Below are positions 35,312 through 42,679 of a stretch of 64,000 nucleotides of DNA, piece by piece. Origin of the DNA: Arthrobacter antibioticus (GTDB lineage Bacteria > Actinomycetota > Actinomycetes > Actinomycetales > Micrococcaceae); the NCBI RefSeq assembly GCF_030063205.1, contig NZ_JASISQ010000008.1, positions 23,423 to 87,422 on the forward strand, read 5' to 3'. The first letter of the stretch is position 1, and each line of letters begins with the position of its first letter. Position numbers and translations under genes: made by a program. The notes under the pieces are model-generated. The model saw only the letters and a program-made list of their open reading frames with translations. It was not told where the DNA came from and searched no databases.

Positions 35312-35797
35312 ATGAATATTGAAGAGACGCCTCTTCCAGGCATTGGTGTGCGCAGAGAACTGCGGCTAGCCACCGGACGGCGCGTTGGTGTTGTAACCCA
35401 TCGTGACGGCCACACAGAACTGATCCTCTCGCGTGTGGATGACCCGGACGCTTGTGCCGCTTCCATACCGCTCAGCGCCGAGGAAGCCGCAGCGCTGGGA
35501 ACGCTCTTGGGATCAGCCCAGCTCATTGCTCAACTCAGCGCCGAGCAGGAAAGTGTTTCGGGTGTCAGTACGCACCAAATCATGATTCGCAAGGGCTCCG
35601 CATTCGCTGGACGGCCCTTGGGCGATACACAGATGCGCACCCGGACAGGGACCTCCATAGTCGCCTTGCTGCGGGACGGTGACGTGCTTGGTTCACCGCG
35701 TCCGGACGCAACCCTGCATGTAGGTGACATGGTTGTCATAGTTGGTACCGATGAAGGGCTTGCGGAAGCTGCACTCATCTTGCAGTCACGGTTGTAG
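35312..35797 (+). CDS. K+/H+ antiporter regulatory subunit (KhtT-like, TrkA-C domain)
   Basis: This 161-residue cytoplasmic protein has an N-terminal unique domain (VRRELRLATGRRVGVVTHRDG) and a C-terminal TrkA-C/RCK-C domain (IMIRKGSAFAGRPLGD to MVVIVGTDEGL). In Bacillus the KhtT partner gates the KhtU K+/H+ antiporter in response to pH and nucleotides. Six bases separate it from the antiporter gene. ATG 35312 is preferred over a longer frame running through the dcd promoter. Confidence 0.85.
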   Translation: MNIEETPLPGIGVRRELRLATGRRVGVVTHRDGHTELILSRVDDPDACAASIPLSAEEAAALGTLLGSAQLIAQLSAEQESVSGVSTHQIMIRKGSAFAGRPLGDTQMRTRTGTSIVALLRDGDVLGSPRPDATLHVGDMVVIVGTDEGLAEAALILQSRL

Positions 35798-35803
35798 ATC
35801 GCC

Positions 35804-36982
35804 GTGGAAGCAACGACCCTCTCCCTCATCCAGCTTGGAATAGTCTTTTTCGGGCTCGGTTTTTTGGGTCGTCTCGCGGGGCGCATTGGGATGTCTCCCG
35901 TACCGCTTTACTTGCTTGGAGGCCTGGCTTTCGGTGAAGGTGGCTTCGTTAACTTGGGTGGGATTGACGGCTTCGCCCATATCGCCAGCGAAATTGGTGT
36001 CATCCTCCTGCTGCTTATGCTTGGTTTGGAATATACGGCAAAGGAGCTCGTAACAGGCCTGAAACAGTCCTGGTTGGCAGGTTTGGTTGACCTGGTTCTG
36101 AACATGCTGCCAGGGGTAGGAGTTGCGTTGATCCTGGGCTGGGGTCCCGTGGGTGCCCTGGTGATGGCCGGTATCACCTACAGTTCTTCCTCCGGCATCA
36201 TTGCTAAGGTGCTTGGCGATCTTGGCCGGCTCGGAAACCGTGAAACTCCTGTCATTTTGGCTATTTTGGTGATTGAAGACCTCGCCATGGCGGCCTATTT
36301 ACCTATTTTGACTGCCGTCTTATCGGGCATGTCTTTCATGGGAGGATTCACGGCCGTGGGTATTTCGCTGGCCGTCATCACCTTGGTCCTGCTGGGTGCG
36401 CTGCGATACGGGCACATGGTCTCCAGCGTTTTAGACAGCCCCGACCGGGAATCTTTTCTACTAAAGCTGCTCGGTGCGGCACTGCTTGTGGCTGGGGTGG
36501 CATCAGCGTTGCAGGTCTCGGCAGCCGTTGGGGCGTTCCTGCTTGGGATCGCAATATCAGGGGGCACCGCAGAGAACGCCACACGGGTCCTTGAGCCCTT
36601 GCGTGATCTCTTCGCCGCCATGTTCTTTGTTCTTTTCGGACTGAACACCGATCCGCGCAGCATCCCTCCTGTTCTCGGTGTGGCACTCCTCCTAGCTCTT
36701 GTCACAACGATCACCAAGGTGGCCACCGGCTGGTGGGCGGCGCAGCGGCAGGGCATTGGCATCCCCGGCCGTGCCCGTGCCGGTGCCGCTTTGATTGCGC
36801 GTGGAGAATTCTCAATCGTCATTGCCGGCTTAGCCGTGGCCTCCGGAGCAGTACCTGGGGAGCTTGCCGCCCTGGCCGCCACATATGTGCTCATCATGGC
36901 CGTCAGCGGCCCCATTGCCGCCCGTTATGTGGAGCCACTGGTCCGCGCCCTCCAGGGCAAGAAGCCGGAGCCGGTCTTTTAG
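35804..36982 (+). CDS. CPA2-family monovalent cation/proton antiporter (KhtU-like)
   Basis: This 392-residue membrane protein has 12-13 helices and no C-terminal NAD domain. Family landmarks are LLLLMLGLEYTAKELV, TYSSSSGIIAKVLGDLGRLGNRE with the ion-site helices, and FFVLFGLNTDPRSIP. Paired with the TrkA-C subunit it should expel K+ in exchange for protons under alkaline or osmotic stress. The GTG start at 35804 lies just behind the regulator stop; a strong ribosome site is lacking, so translation may be coupled. Confidence 0.88.
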   Translation: MEATTLSLIQLGIVFFGLGFLGRLAGRIGMSPVPLYLLGGLAFGEGGFVNLGGIDGFAHIASEIGVILLLLMLGLEYTAKELVTGLKQSWLAGLVDLVLNMLPGVGVALILGWGPVGALVMAGITYSSSSGIIAKVLGDLGRLGNRETPVILAILVIEDLAMAAYLPILTAVLSGMSFMGGFTAVGISLAVITLVLLGALRYGHMVSSVLDSPDRESFLLKLLGAALLVAGVASALQVSAAVGAFLLGIAISGGTAENATRVLEPLRDLFAAMFFVLFGLNTDPRSIPPVLGVALLLALVTTITKVATGWWAAQRQGIGIPGRARAGAALIARGEFSIVIAGLAVASGAVPGELAALAATYVLIMAVSGPIAARYVEPLVRALQGKKPEPVF

Positions 36983-37060
36983 TTCACCGACTGTGCCCGT
37001 CCGCCGACAATGCTCGGCTGTCGACTGCCCCAGCCCGCCCACGGTGATATCCCGTCCACA

Positions 37061-37094
37061 GTGCTTTCCCGCCGAAGGTGCTTTCCCGCCGAAG
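37061..37094. repeat. 17-bp exact tandem duplication in the intergenic region
   Basis: The unit at 37061-37077 is repeated exactly at 37078-37094, between the antiporter stop and tRNA-Gly. No gene covers it. The period is the same as at the dcd 3' end. Confidence 0.85.
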
Positions 37095-37225
37095 GCGGAG
37101 TGCCACGAGTAAGGTATTTGCGTTGCCAGACGCTAAAAAGTGCGTGTCACTGGTAATAAGCAGGCCCGCAGACCGGCTACAATCAATAGCGGAACATTGA
37201 GTCAGCTTGCTGGATCTTTTCCAAT

Positions 37226-37296
37226 GCGGGCGTAGCTCAATGGTAGAGCGCTAGCTTCCCAAGCTCGATACGCGGGTTCGATTCCCGTCGCCCGCT
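37226..37296 (+). tRNA. tRNA-Gly (anticodon CCC)
   Basis: A cloverleaf of 71 nt fits: acceptor GCGGGCG/CGCCCGC, D arm GCTC/GAGC, anticodon loop TTCCCAA giving CCC, and T arm with TTCGATT. The anticodon stem (CTAGC/GCTCG) has one T-C mismatch at the second pair. CCA is not encoded. A strong intrinsic terminator follows 8 nt later. Confidence 0.93.
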
Positions 37297-37303
37297 CGTT
37301 GCG

Positions 37304-37340
37304 AAACACCCCGGCCCAATGGGCCGGGGTGTTTCTTTTT
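37304..37340 (+). terminator. Intrinsic terminator of tRNA-Gly
   Basis: A 14-bp perfect stem (37304-37317 with 37321-37334), a 3-nt loop and a T-rich tail (CTTTTT) make a classical rho-independent terminator. Confidence 0.93.
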
Positions 37341-37458
37341 GCGCCGCTTCACACACAGCATGAAACGCACATTCTCATGCTGCCAACGTCCTTGTCACAG
37401 CCCGGGGAGTGTAAGGTCAGGCCATGGGGTCACTTTGACCCAACCTTAGGGAGCTGAC

Positions 37459-37593
37459 ATGGGCGACAAATCACCACGGCAAACTGCATCAAAGAAATCA
37501 AGCAAATCCATCAAGGAAAAGCGCGCTGACAAACGGGCCGGCGAATCCACAGCCCCCATCGCGGACAAGCCCACACCCGCAAAGAAGAAATGA
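37459..37593 (+). CDS. 44-residue lysine-rich small protein
   Basis: ATG at 37459 follows AGGGAG (37448-37453) and opens a 44-codon frame starting MGDKSPRQTASKKSSKSIKEK (first 20 given as two blocks) and ending PTPAKKK. About 14 lysines and arginines make it strongly basic, with no hydrophobic segment. Its stop overlaps the next gene's start (ATGA at 37590-37593). Similar short K-rich proteins occur in actinobacteria but I know of no assigned function; nucleic-acid binding would fit the charge. Confidence 0.75.
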   Translation: MGDKSPRQTASKKSSKSIKEKRADKRAGESTAPIADKPTPAKKK

Positions 37594-38753
37594 GCGCCCA
37601 AACAAACGGGCTGCGTCTGGGTGTATTGGGAGCCTCGCGCAAGCCTGATGAACGGCGGGCACCGATCCATCCCGAACATTTCGTCCGGCTGGAACCGGAG
37701 ATTCTCGCCCAGATGGTGGTCGAAGAGGGTTACGGAGACCGTTTTGGCATGTCCAATGCCGTCTTGGCCACCTTGGTGGGCGCTGTCGCCTCCCGCGAGC
37801 AAGTCATTGCGCAGTCTGACGTCATCCTGCTACCGAAGCCACAGGCCTCAGACCTGGCGGATCTCAAGGACGGACAAATCCTCTGGGGTTGGCCGCACTG
37901 CGTCCAGGACCGCGCCATAACTCAACTTGCTATCGATAAAAAGTTGACGCTGATCGCCTTTGAAGTCATGAACCACTGGGCCTCAGACGGAGGTTTCGGG
38001 CTCCACGTGTTTCACAAGAACAACGAACTCGCCGGTTATTCCTCAGTCATGCATTCCTTGGCGTTAACAGGTTCAACAGGTGACTACGGACGGCGCCTCA
38101 GTGCGGTGGTAATTGGTTTCGGTGCCACGGCTCGTGGCGCGGTGACAGCCTTGAAGGCACTGGGCATTTACGATATTCAGGTTTTGACCAGCCGCTACGT
38201 TGCAGCAGTTGCAGCACCTATTCACTCGGTTGAAATGGTGCAGTTTGATTTTGCTCCTGAGCCGCCGTACATGGGTTTTGTCATGCTCGATGACGGCGAT
38301 GTGCCGTTGAGCGACTTCCTGGCTGATGCGGACATAATTGTGAACTGTACTTTGCAGGATCCCAACGCGCCCATGACCTACTTGACGGAAGCAGACCTGG
38401 CCGCACTCCGGCCGGGCAGCTTGATTGTTGACGTTTCCTGCGATGAAGGTATGGGGTTCAGCTGGGCCCGCAGCACAACCTTTGCCGATCCCATGTTCAC
38501 TGTTGGTGACCACATCAATTACTACGCGGTTGACCACAGCCCCAGTTACCTGTGGAACTCGGCTACGTGGGAAATAAGTGAAGCGCTGATGCCGTTCATT
38601 GAACCGGTCCTGGCTGGCCGTGAGACGTGGGCCCAAACAGATACCATCCAACGCGCTGTTGAGATTTCCGCCGGCGTCATCATCAATCCGGCAATCCTGG
38701 AGTTCCAAAAACGCCAAGAAAGTTATCCGCACCTCCCGCTTGACCAGGCTTAA
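37590..38753 (+). CDS. AlaDH/PNT-family dehydrogenase (possibly N5-carboxyethyl-ornithine synthase-like)
   Basis: This 387-residue protein belongs to the alanine dehydrogenase / transhydrogenase fold. It has the N-terminal RKPDERRAPIHPEHF substrate region, the Rossmann loop VVIGFGATARGAV (about 170-182) and a central HVFHKNNELAGYSSVMHSL block. The latter is more like N5-(carboxyethyl)ornithine synthase-type or other imino-acid reductases than classical Ald, so the substrate is uncertain. It is translationally coupled to the 44-residue basic protein upstream. Confidence 0.7.
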   Translation: MSAQTNGLRLGVLGASRKPDERRAPIHPEHFVRLEPEILAQMVVEEGYGDRFGMSNAVLATLVGAVASREQVIAQSDVILLPKPQASDLADLKDGQILWGWPHCVQDRAITQLAIDKKLTLIAFEVMNHWASDGGFGLHVFHKNNELAGYSSVMHSLALTGSTGDYGRRLSAVVIGFGATARGAVTALKALGIYDIQVLTSRYVAAVAAPIHSVEMVQFDFAPEPPYMGFVMLDDGDVPLSDFLADADIIVNCTLQDPNAPMTYLTEADLAALRPGSLIVDVSCDEGMGFSWARSTTFADPMFTVGDHINYYAVDHSPSYLWNSATWEISEALMPFIEPVLAGRETWAQTDTIQRAVEISAGVIINPAILEFQKRQESYPHLPLDQA

Positions 38754-38794
38754 TCTCCGAGCTTAGTCTCCGGGGCTGAGTCTCCGGGCTGATC
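38754..38794. repeat. Three degenerate 13-14-bp tandem repeats after the dehydrogenase gene
   Basis: Units beginning TCTCCG at 38754, 38767 and 38781 follow directly after the stop codon. Each contains a variation of GAGCTTAG/GGGCTGAG. No hairpin or gene is evident. Confidence 0.6.
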
Positions 38795-38862
38795 GTGGGC
38801 AGCTGGGATGTATTTACCTCTGGGTAAAACAGCCCAGCTGCTGCGCAGCCCAAAGCAGTTGC

Positions 38863-40161
38863 TCAGCCAGTCTTTGGCACAATAAACACGGGTCGTCGCA
38901 CGCTACGCAGATTCACCTGCAATGTCAGCTGCCCCTTCTTAGCCAGCACAAGGCCAAACACCAGGGCTGCCATCGCTAGCATCCCGCCGGCCATCAGCAT
39001 GGCCCACTGCACGCCCAAACGCTCGGCCAGCCAGCCCATCAGTGGGCCTCCCAGCGCCTGGCCCCCTATTAAAACCATGATGTACAGGCTCATGACGCGC
39101 CCGCGGATCAGTACGTTCGTAGACATTTGCACCAATTGGTTGGCGCTCGTAAGGAAAAGTAACGAGGCGAGCCCCGCAACTACCATGACTGCCCCAAAGG
39201 TGAGCATATTTGGTGCCCGCGAAGCGATGATCAACACCACACCATATGAACCAGCAGCCGCCATGACCCCGCGTAGCCTAAGGGTGGCAATGCGAGTGGA
39301 GGCAAGCGCCCCGCAGAGCGCGCCCAGCGCAACGAGCGTATTGAGCAGACCATAGCCTCCGGCACCGACGTCGAACACGTTGTTGGCATAGGCAGCCATC
39401 AGCACGGGAAGACTCAGCCCAAACAATGCGAATACGGCCGCCATAGCCGCTGGCCAAACAATGGTCGGCCTACTCACGGCGTACCGAACACCCTCCATCA
39501 GCTGACCTTTGGCACGTTTTACCGGCGGCATCCGGATGAGGTCATTGGTGCGGATGAACAGCAGCGAGAGCACCGTGACTGTGCATGCCACCGCATTGGC
39601 GGCAAAGGCCCAGCCGCCGCCAACAGCCATGATCAGCACGCCGCTGACGGCCGGGCCGATCATTCCACCCATTTGAAAAATGGAGGAATTCAAGCTGATG
39701 GCGTTTCGTAGCTGGCCAGGGCCAACAAGCTCGTTGACAAAGACTTGACGTGCGGGCTGGTCGGCAACCACCACCAGGCCCAGAACGAAAGCAATGACGT
39801 AAATGTGCCAGACCTCCAGGTGTCCGGACAGCGCCAGGACAGCCAGGATCGCCGCAAGGCCACCAGCCACACCTTGGCTGATCATCAGGATCATCCGCTT
39901 TGAATACCTGTCGGCAAGAATTCCACCCAACGGCATAAGGACAAGGGAAGGAATGAACTGCATAAACACGGTAATTCCGACGGCGGTGACCGACCCCGAG
40001 AGTTCGAGCACCATCCAGTCCTGCGCCACGCGCTGCATCCACAAGGCGATGACGGCAAGGAGGTTCGCCGAGGCAAAGATTCGGTAGTTGCGGATTTTTA
40101 GTGACGAGAAAGTCTGATTCCACGGCGGACGTGTTCTCACTAGGTTGATTGGTGCGGTCAT
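38863..40161 (-). CDS. MFS exporter (EntS/MFS_3 type)
   Basis: This protein of about 432 residues has 12 helices. FASANLLAVIALWMQRVAQDWMVL and PLGGILADRYSKR with the MFS loop motif mark the enterobactin-exporter-like MFS_3 group; substrates range from siderophores to drugs. ATG 40161 is chosen; a TTG at 40194 with AGGA upstream would add 11 residues and is a real alternative. It is divergent from a LysR regulator with a symmetric operator in the spacer, so regulation by that protein is plausible. Confidence 0.85.
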   Translation of the reverse strand: MTAPINLVRTRPPWNQTFSSLKIRNYRIFASANLLAVIALWMQRVAQDWMVLELSGSVTAVGITVFMQFIPSLVLMPLGGILADRYSKRMILMISQGVAGGLAAILAVLALSGHLEVWHIYVIAFVLGLVVVADQPARQVFVNELVGPGQLRNAISLNSSIFQMGGMIGPAVSGVLIMAVGGGWAFAANAVACTVTVLSLLFIRTNDLIRMPPVKRAKGQLMEGVRYAVSRPTIVWPAAMAAVFALFGLSLPVLMAAYANNVFDVGAGGYGLLNTLVALGALCGALASTRIATLRLRGVMAAAGSYGVVLIIASRAPNMLTFGAVMVVAGLASLLFLTSANQLVQMSTNVLIRGRVMSLYIMVLIGGQALGGPLMGWLAERLGVQWAMLMAGGMLAMAALVFGLVLAKKGQLTLQVNLRSVRRPVFIVPKTG

Positions 40162-40267
40162 GGCGGCATCTGGTGAAACTGGAGGGGGCGTCAACGCTTT
40201 GGTCCTGGGACTTTGAGGGCGGAAGGGGTTTACCTCTTCAAGCCTAGGCGGTGGGGATCTATAACGA

Positions 40268-40294
40268 AATAGTATGATGCCTATAAGTACTATT
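40268..40294. promoter_or_regulatory. Putative LysR-type operator
   Basis: AATAGTA (40268-40274) and TACTATT (40288-40294) are perfect 7-bp inverted copies 13 nt apart, a layout typical of LysR sites. They flank a TATGAT -10-like hexamer (40273-40278) in the space between the divergent MFS and LysR genes. Confidence 0.65.
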
Positions 40295-40325
40295 GGAGTT
40301 CGTAATTACACAAGGGAGTCCTACA

Positions 40326-41201
40326 GTGTCCGACACCCCCATTTTTGACCCCATCCAACTCAAAAGTTTCTTAGTTCTAGCCGAAACACGTAACTTCACC
40401 CGGGCCGCCGAGCGTCTTGGTATTAGCCAACCCACAGTCAGCCAGCATGTTCGCAAACTCGAGCAGGCGGCCGGCCGTGTTCTTGTCACCCGTGACACGC
40501 GTGAAGTACGTCTGACCGATAATGGCGATGCAATGGCAGGGTTTGCCAGAACCATTCTGGCCGCCAACAATGTAGCCACACGGTACTTCTCCGGTGCTGC
40601 GATGCGCGGTCGGTTACGCTTCGGGACCGCTGATGATCTTGCCATCACGGGCCTGCCCAGAATTCTGCGCGAATTCCGTCAGCTGTACCCACAAATCAAC
40701 CTCGAGCTGACAGTGAGCCAGAGCGATCAGCTGCACCGCCGCCTGAAAGCCGGGGCACTGGATTTGGTGTTTGTTAAGTGGGTTTCAGGTGCGCAGGAGG
40801 GTGAAGTCGTCAAGCAAGATACGTTCGCGTGGGTGGGATTGGAACAAACAGTACTTGAGCCTGGCGCCCCGGTTCCTGTCATTGTTTATCCGGCGCCGAG
40901 CCTCAGCCGGAAACTCGCTCTTGATGCTTTGGAAGATGCTGGCCGAACATGGCGGGTCACCTGCACCACTAAACAAATCAGTGGTGTCCTTGCTGCTTTG
41001 CGTGCCGGAATCGGTGTTGCTGTCATGCCGACTTCGCTTGTTCCGGAGGACCTGAAAATCATCACGAAGCGCTTTGAGCTCCCGCCTGTGGGCGCTGTGG
41101 ACTTCACCCTGATCCGAAATCCCCTTGCGAACACTGAGGTTGTGGATGCTTTGACTCAAGCGATCATGGGGCGCAAACTCACACCAGTGGGCAGGCGGTG
41201 A
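40326..41201 (+). CDS. LysR-family transcriptional regulator
   Basis: This 291-residue regulator has the LysR HTH LKSFLVLAETRNFTRAAERLGISQPTVSQHVRKLEQ (in two blocks, residues about 10-45) and a periplasmic-binding-protein-like effector domain from about 90. The start is GTG at 40326 with AAGGGAG upstream; a TTG at 40293 would read through the operator region. Its likely target is the divergent MFS exporter and itself. The inducer cannot be predicted. Confidence 0.9.
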   Translation: MSDTPIFDPIQLKSFLVLAETRNFTRAAERLGISQPTVSQHVRKLEQAAGRVLVTRDTREVRLTDNGDAMAGFARTILAANNVATRYFSGAAMRGRLRFGTADDLAITGLPRILREFRQLYPQINLELTVSQSDQLHRRLKAGALDLVFVKWVSGAQEGEVVKQDTFAWVGLEQTVLEPGAPVPVIVYPAPSLSRKLALDALEDAGRTWRVTCTTKQISGVLAALRAGIGVAVMPTSLVPEDLKIITKRFELPPVGAVDFTLIRNPLANTEVVDALTQAIMGRKLTPVGRR

Positions 41202-41262
41202 GCACCCACCGTGAGGACGGACACATCACGGCCCTGTCCTTACGCGGTAGACTCGAGAGGTT

Positions 41263-41679
41263 ATGATTCGAACAATATTTAAATCCAAGATTCATCGCGC
41301 AACCGTCACTCACGCCGATCTGCACTACGTAGGCTCGGTAACGGTGGATTCGGACCTGCTCGACGCCGCCGATATCCTACCCGGGGAGCTTGTCTCAATT
41401 GTGGACATCACTAATGGTGCCCGGCTGGAAACCTATACGATTGCCGGTGAACGCGGTTCCGGTGTCATAGGTATCAATGGCGCAGCCGCTCACCTGGTGG
41501 ATGTTGGCGACCTTGTCATCTTGATGACCTACGCCCAGATGACCACGGCGGAGGCTCTGGACTTTGCCCCATCCGTAGTGCACGTTGATGCGGCGAACGC
41601 CATAGTTCATTTGGGCACGGATCCCGCCGAGGCCATCCTGCCGGGCCTGCTGCGCCCCGCCATGGCGCAAAGCCACTAG
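41263..41679 (+). CDS. panD: Aspartate 1-decarboxylase
   Basis: This 138-residue pyruvoyl enzyme makes beta-alanine for pantothenate/CoA. The proenzyme self-cleaves between G24 and S25 in HYVGSVTVD, both present, and the [14 protein letters not shown] start and [21 protein letters not shown] core are canonical. A TAGACT hexamer ends 9 nt before the ATG, so the leader is at most a few bases. No other pantothenate gene is nearby. Confidence 0.96.
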   Translation: MIRTIFKSKIHRATVTHADLHYVGSVTVDSDLLDAADILPGELVSIVDITNGARLETYTIAGERGSGVIGINGAAAHLVDVGDLVILMTYAQMTTAEALDFAPSVVHVDAANAIVHLGTDPAEAILPGLLRPAMAQSH

Positions 41680-41694
41680 CCGTTTCTCCTCCCC

Positions 41695-41728
41695 TGCCCC
41701 TCAGTGTTAGCTGCCCCTAAATGTTAGC
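41695..41728. repeat. 17-bp tandem duplication at the start of the AEC carrier gene
   Basis: Units 41695-41711 and 41712-41728 match in 15 of 17 bases around TGCCCCT and TGTTAGC. The second copy carries the ATG at 41721, so the duplication reshaped the translation start region. Confidence 0.75.
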
Positions 41729-42647
41729 TGTCATCGAGGGATTCTCCGTCGTTTGGCTCGTCATCCTAGTGGGGTGGTTTGTTGGCAGACGCAATGTACT
41801 TGGCGAGAATGCGCCGTTGGTGCTTAGCCGGCTTTCGTTCTTCTTAGCTAGCCCGGCGCTGCTGGTAGAGACTCTTGCCAAAGCAGACCTGGCGAGTGTT
41901 TTCGCAGAACCTCTTTTAGTGGCTGCGGTAAGCGCTGTCATCACTGGTGGAGCGTTTCTACTGATCGTGAAGTTCTGGCTCAAACGATCGCTGGCGGAAT
42001 CTCTTCTTTCTGCCATGTCTTCTTCTACGGCAAATGCGGCCAATCTAGGCATCCCGATCGCCGCCTACGTCCTAGGGGACGCAGCACTCATTGCTCCTGT
42101 ACTGGTGTTTCAACTGGCCTTCTACACTCCCTTCTATCTGTTGTTGCTTGACAGCCTCACCAGTGGTCGCCGCGCCACACCGGGACGTGTTTTGTTACAG
42201 ATCATCAGTAACCCGATGATCGTGGGAACAATGGTGGGACTTGTTTTAGCTGCAACTACTTGGCACCTGCCGAACCTCGTTGCCGAACCACTGCACCTGA
42301 TAGCTGGGGCCGCCATTCCTGCCATCTTGATCGCCTTTGGCATGTCGCTGGGCTCCAGTAAACCCCTATCAGCAGCCGACGGGCGACGAAGCGATATTTT
42401 GTTGGCCACCGCTTTCAAGCTCATTCTCCACCCAACGGTTGCGTTTCTTCTGGGACACTTTGCCCTAGGTATGAGCGGGGCAGGACTGTTTGCGGTGGTA
42501 GTTGCCGCAGCACTTCCCACCGCCCAAAACGTGTACGTTACTGCCCAGCGCTACCAAGTGAGCGTCACAGTTGCCAAAGACACGGTGCTGGCCACGACGG
42601 TTCTGGCCATTCCCGCCATGTTCGCGGTTGCCTTCCTCTTGGGCTGA
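41721..42647 (+). CDS. AEC (auxin efflux carrier) family transporter
   Basis: This 308-residue carrier has about 10 helices. The pattern FFLASPALLVETL, SSTANAANLGIPIAAYVLGD and GMSLGSSKPL matches the AEC family of bacterial organic-acid or amino-acid-derivative carriers; direction and substrate are unknown. The start codon is in a duplicated 17-bp unit and lacks a clear ribosome site; a TTAGCT hexamer 8 nt upstream suggests a leaderless or near-leaderless mRNA. Confidence 0.88.
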   Translation: MLAVIEGFSVVWLVILVGWFVGRRNVLGENAPLVLSRLSFFLASPALLVETLAKADLASVFAEPLLVAAVSAVITGGAFLLIVKFWLKRSLAESLLSAMSSSTANAANLGIPIAAYVLGDAALIAPVLVFQLAFYTPFYLLLLDSLTSGRRATPGRVLLQIISNPMIVGTMVGLVLAATTWHLPNLVAEPLHLIAGAAIPAILIAFGMSLGSSKPLSAADGRRSDILLATAFKLILHPTVAFLLGHFALGMSGAGLFAVVVAAALPTAQNVYVTAQRYQVSVTVAKDTVLATTVLAIPAMFAVAFLLG

Positions 42648-42660
42648 CCTCTTGGGCTGG
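42635..42660. repeat. 13-bp tandem duplication across the AEC gene stop
   Basis: CCTCTTGGGCTGA (42635-42647), which includes the TGA stop, is repeated with one change at 42648-42660. The end of the gene has been copied behind itself. Confidence 0.8.
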
Positions 42661-42667
42661 GGCGCGG

Positions 42668-42673
42668 TACGCT
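42668..42673 (+). promoter_or_regulatory. -10 element of the leaderless DUF853 gene
   Basis: TACGCT ends 6 nt before the ATG at 42680; no Shine-Dalgarno is seen. Confidence 0.55.
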
Positions 42674-42679
42674 GTCGTT

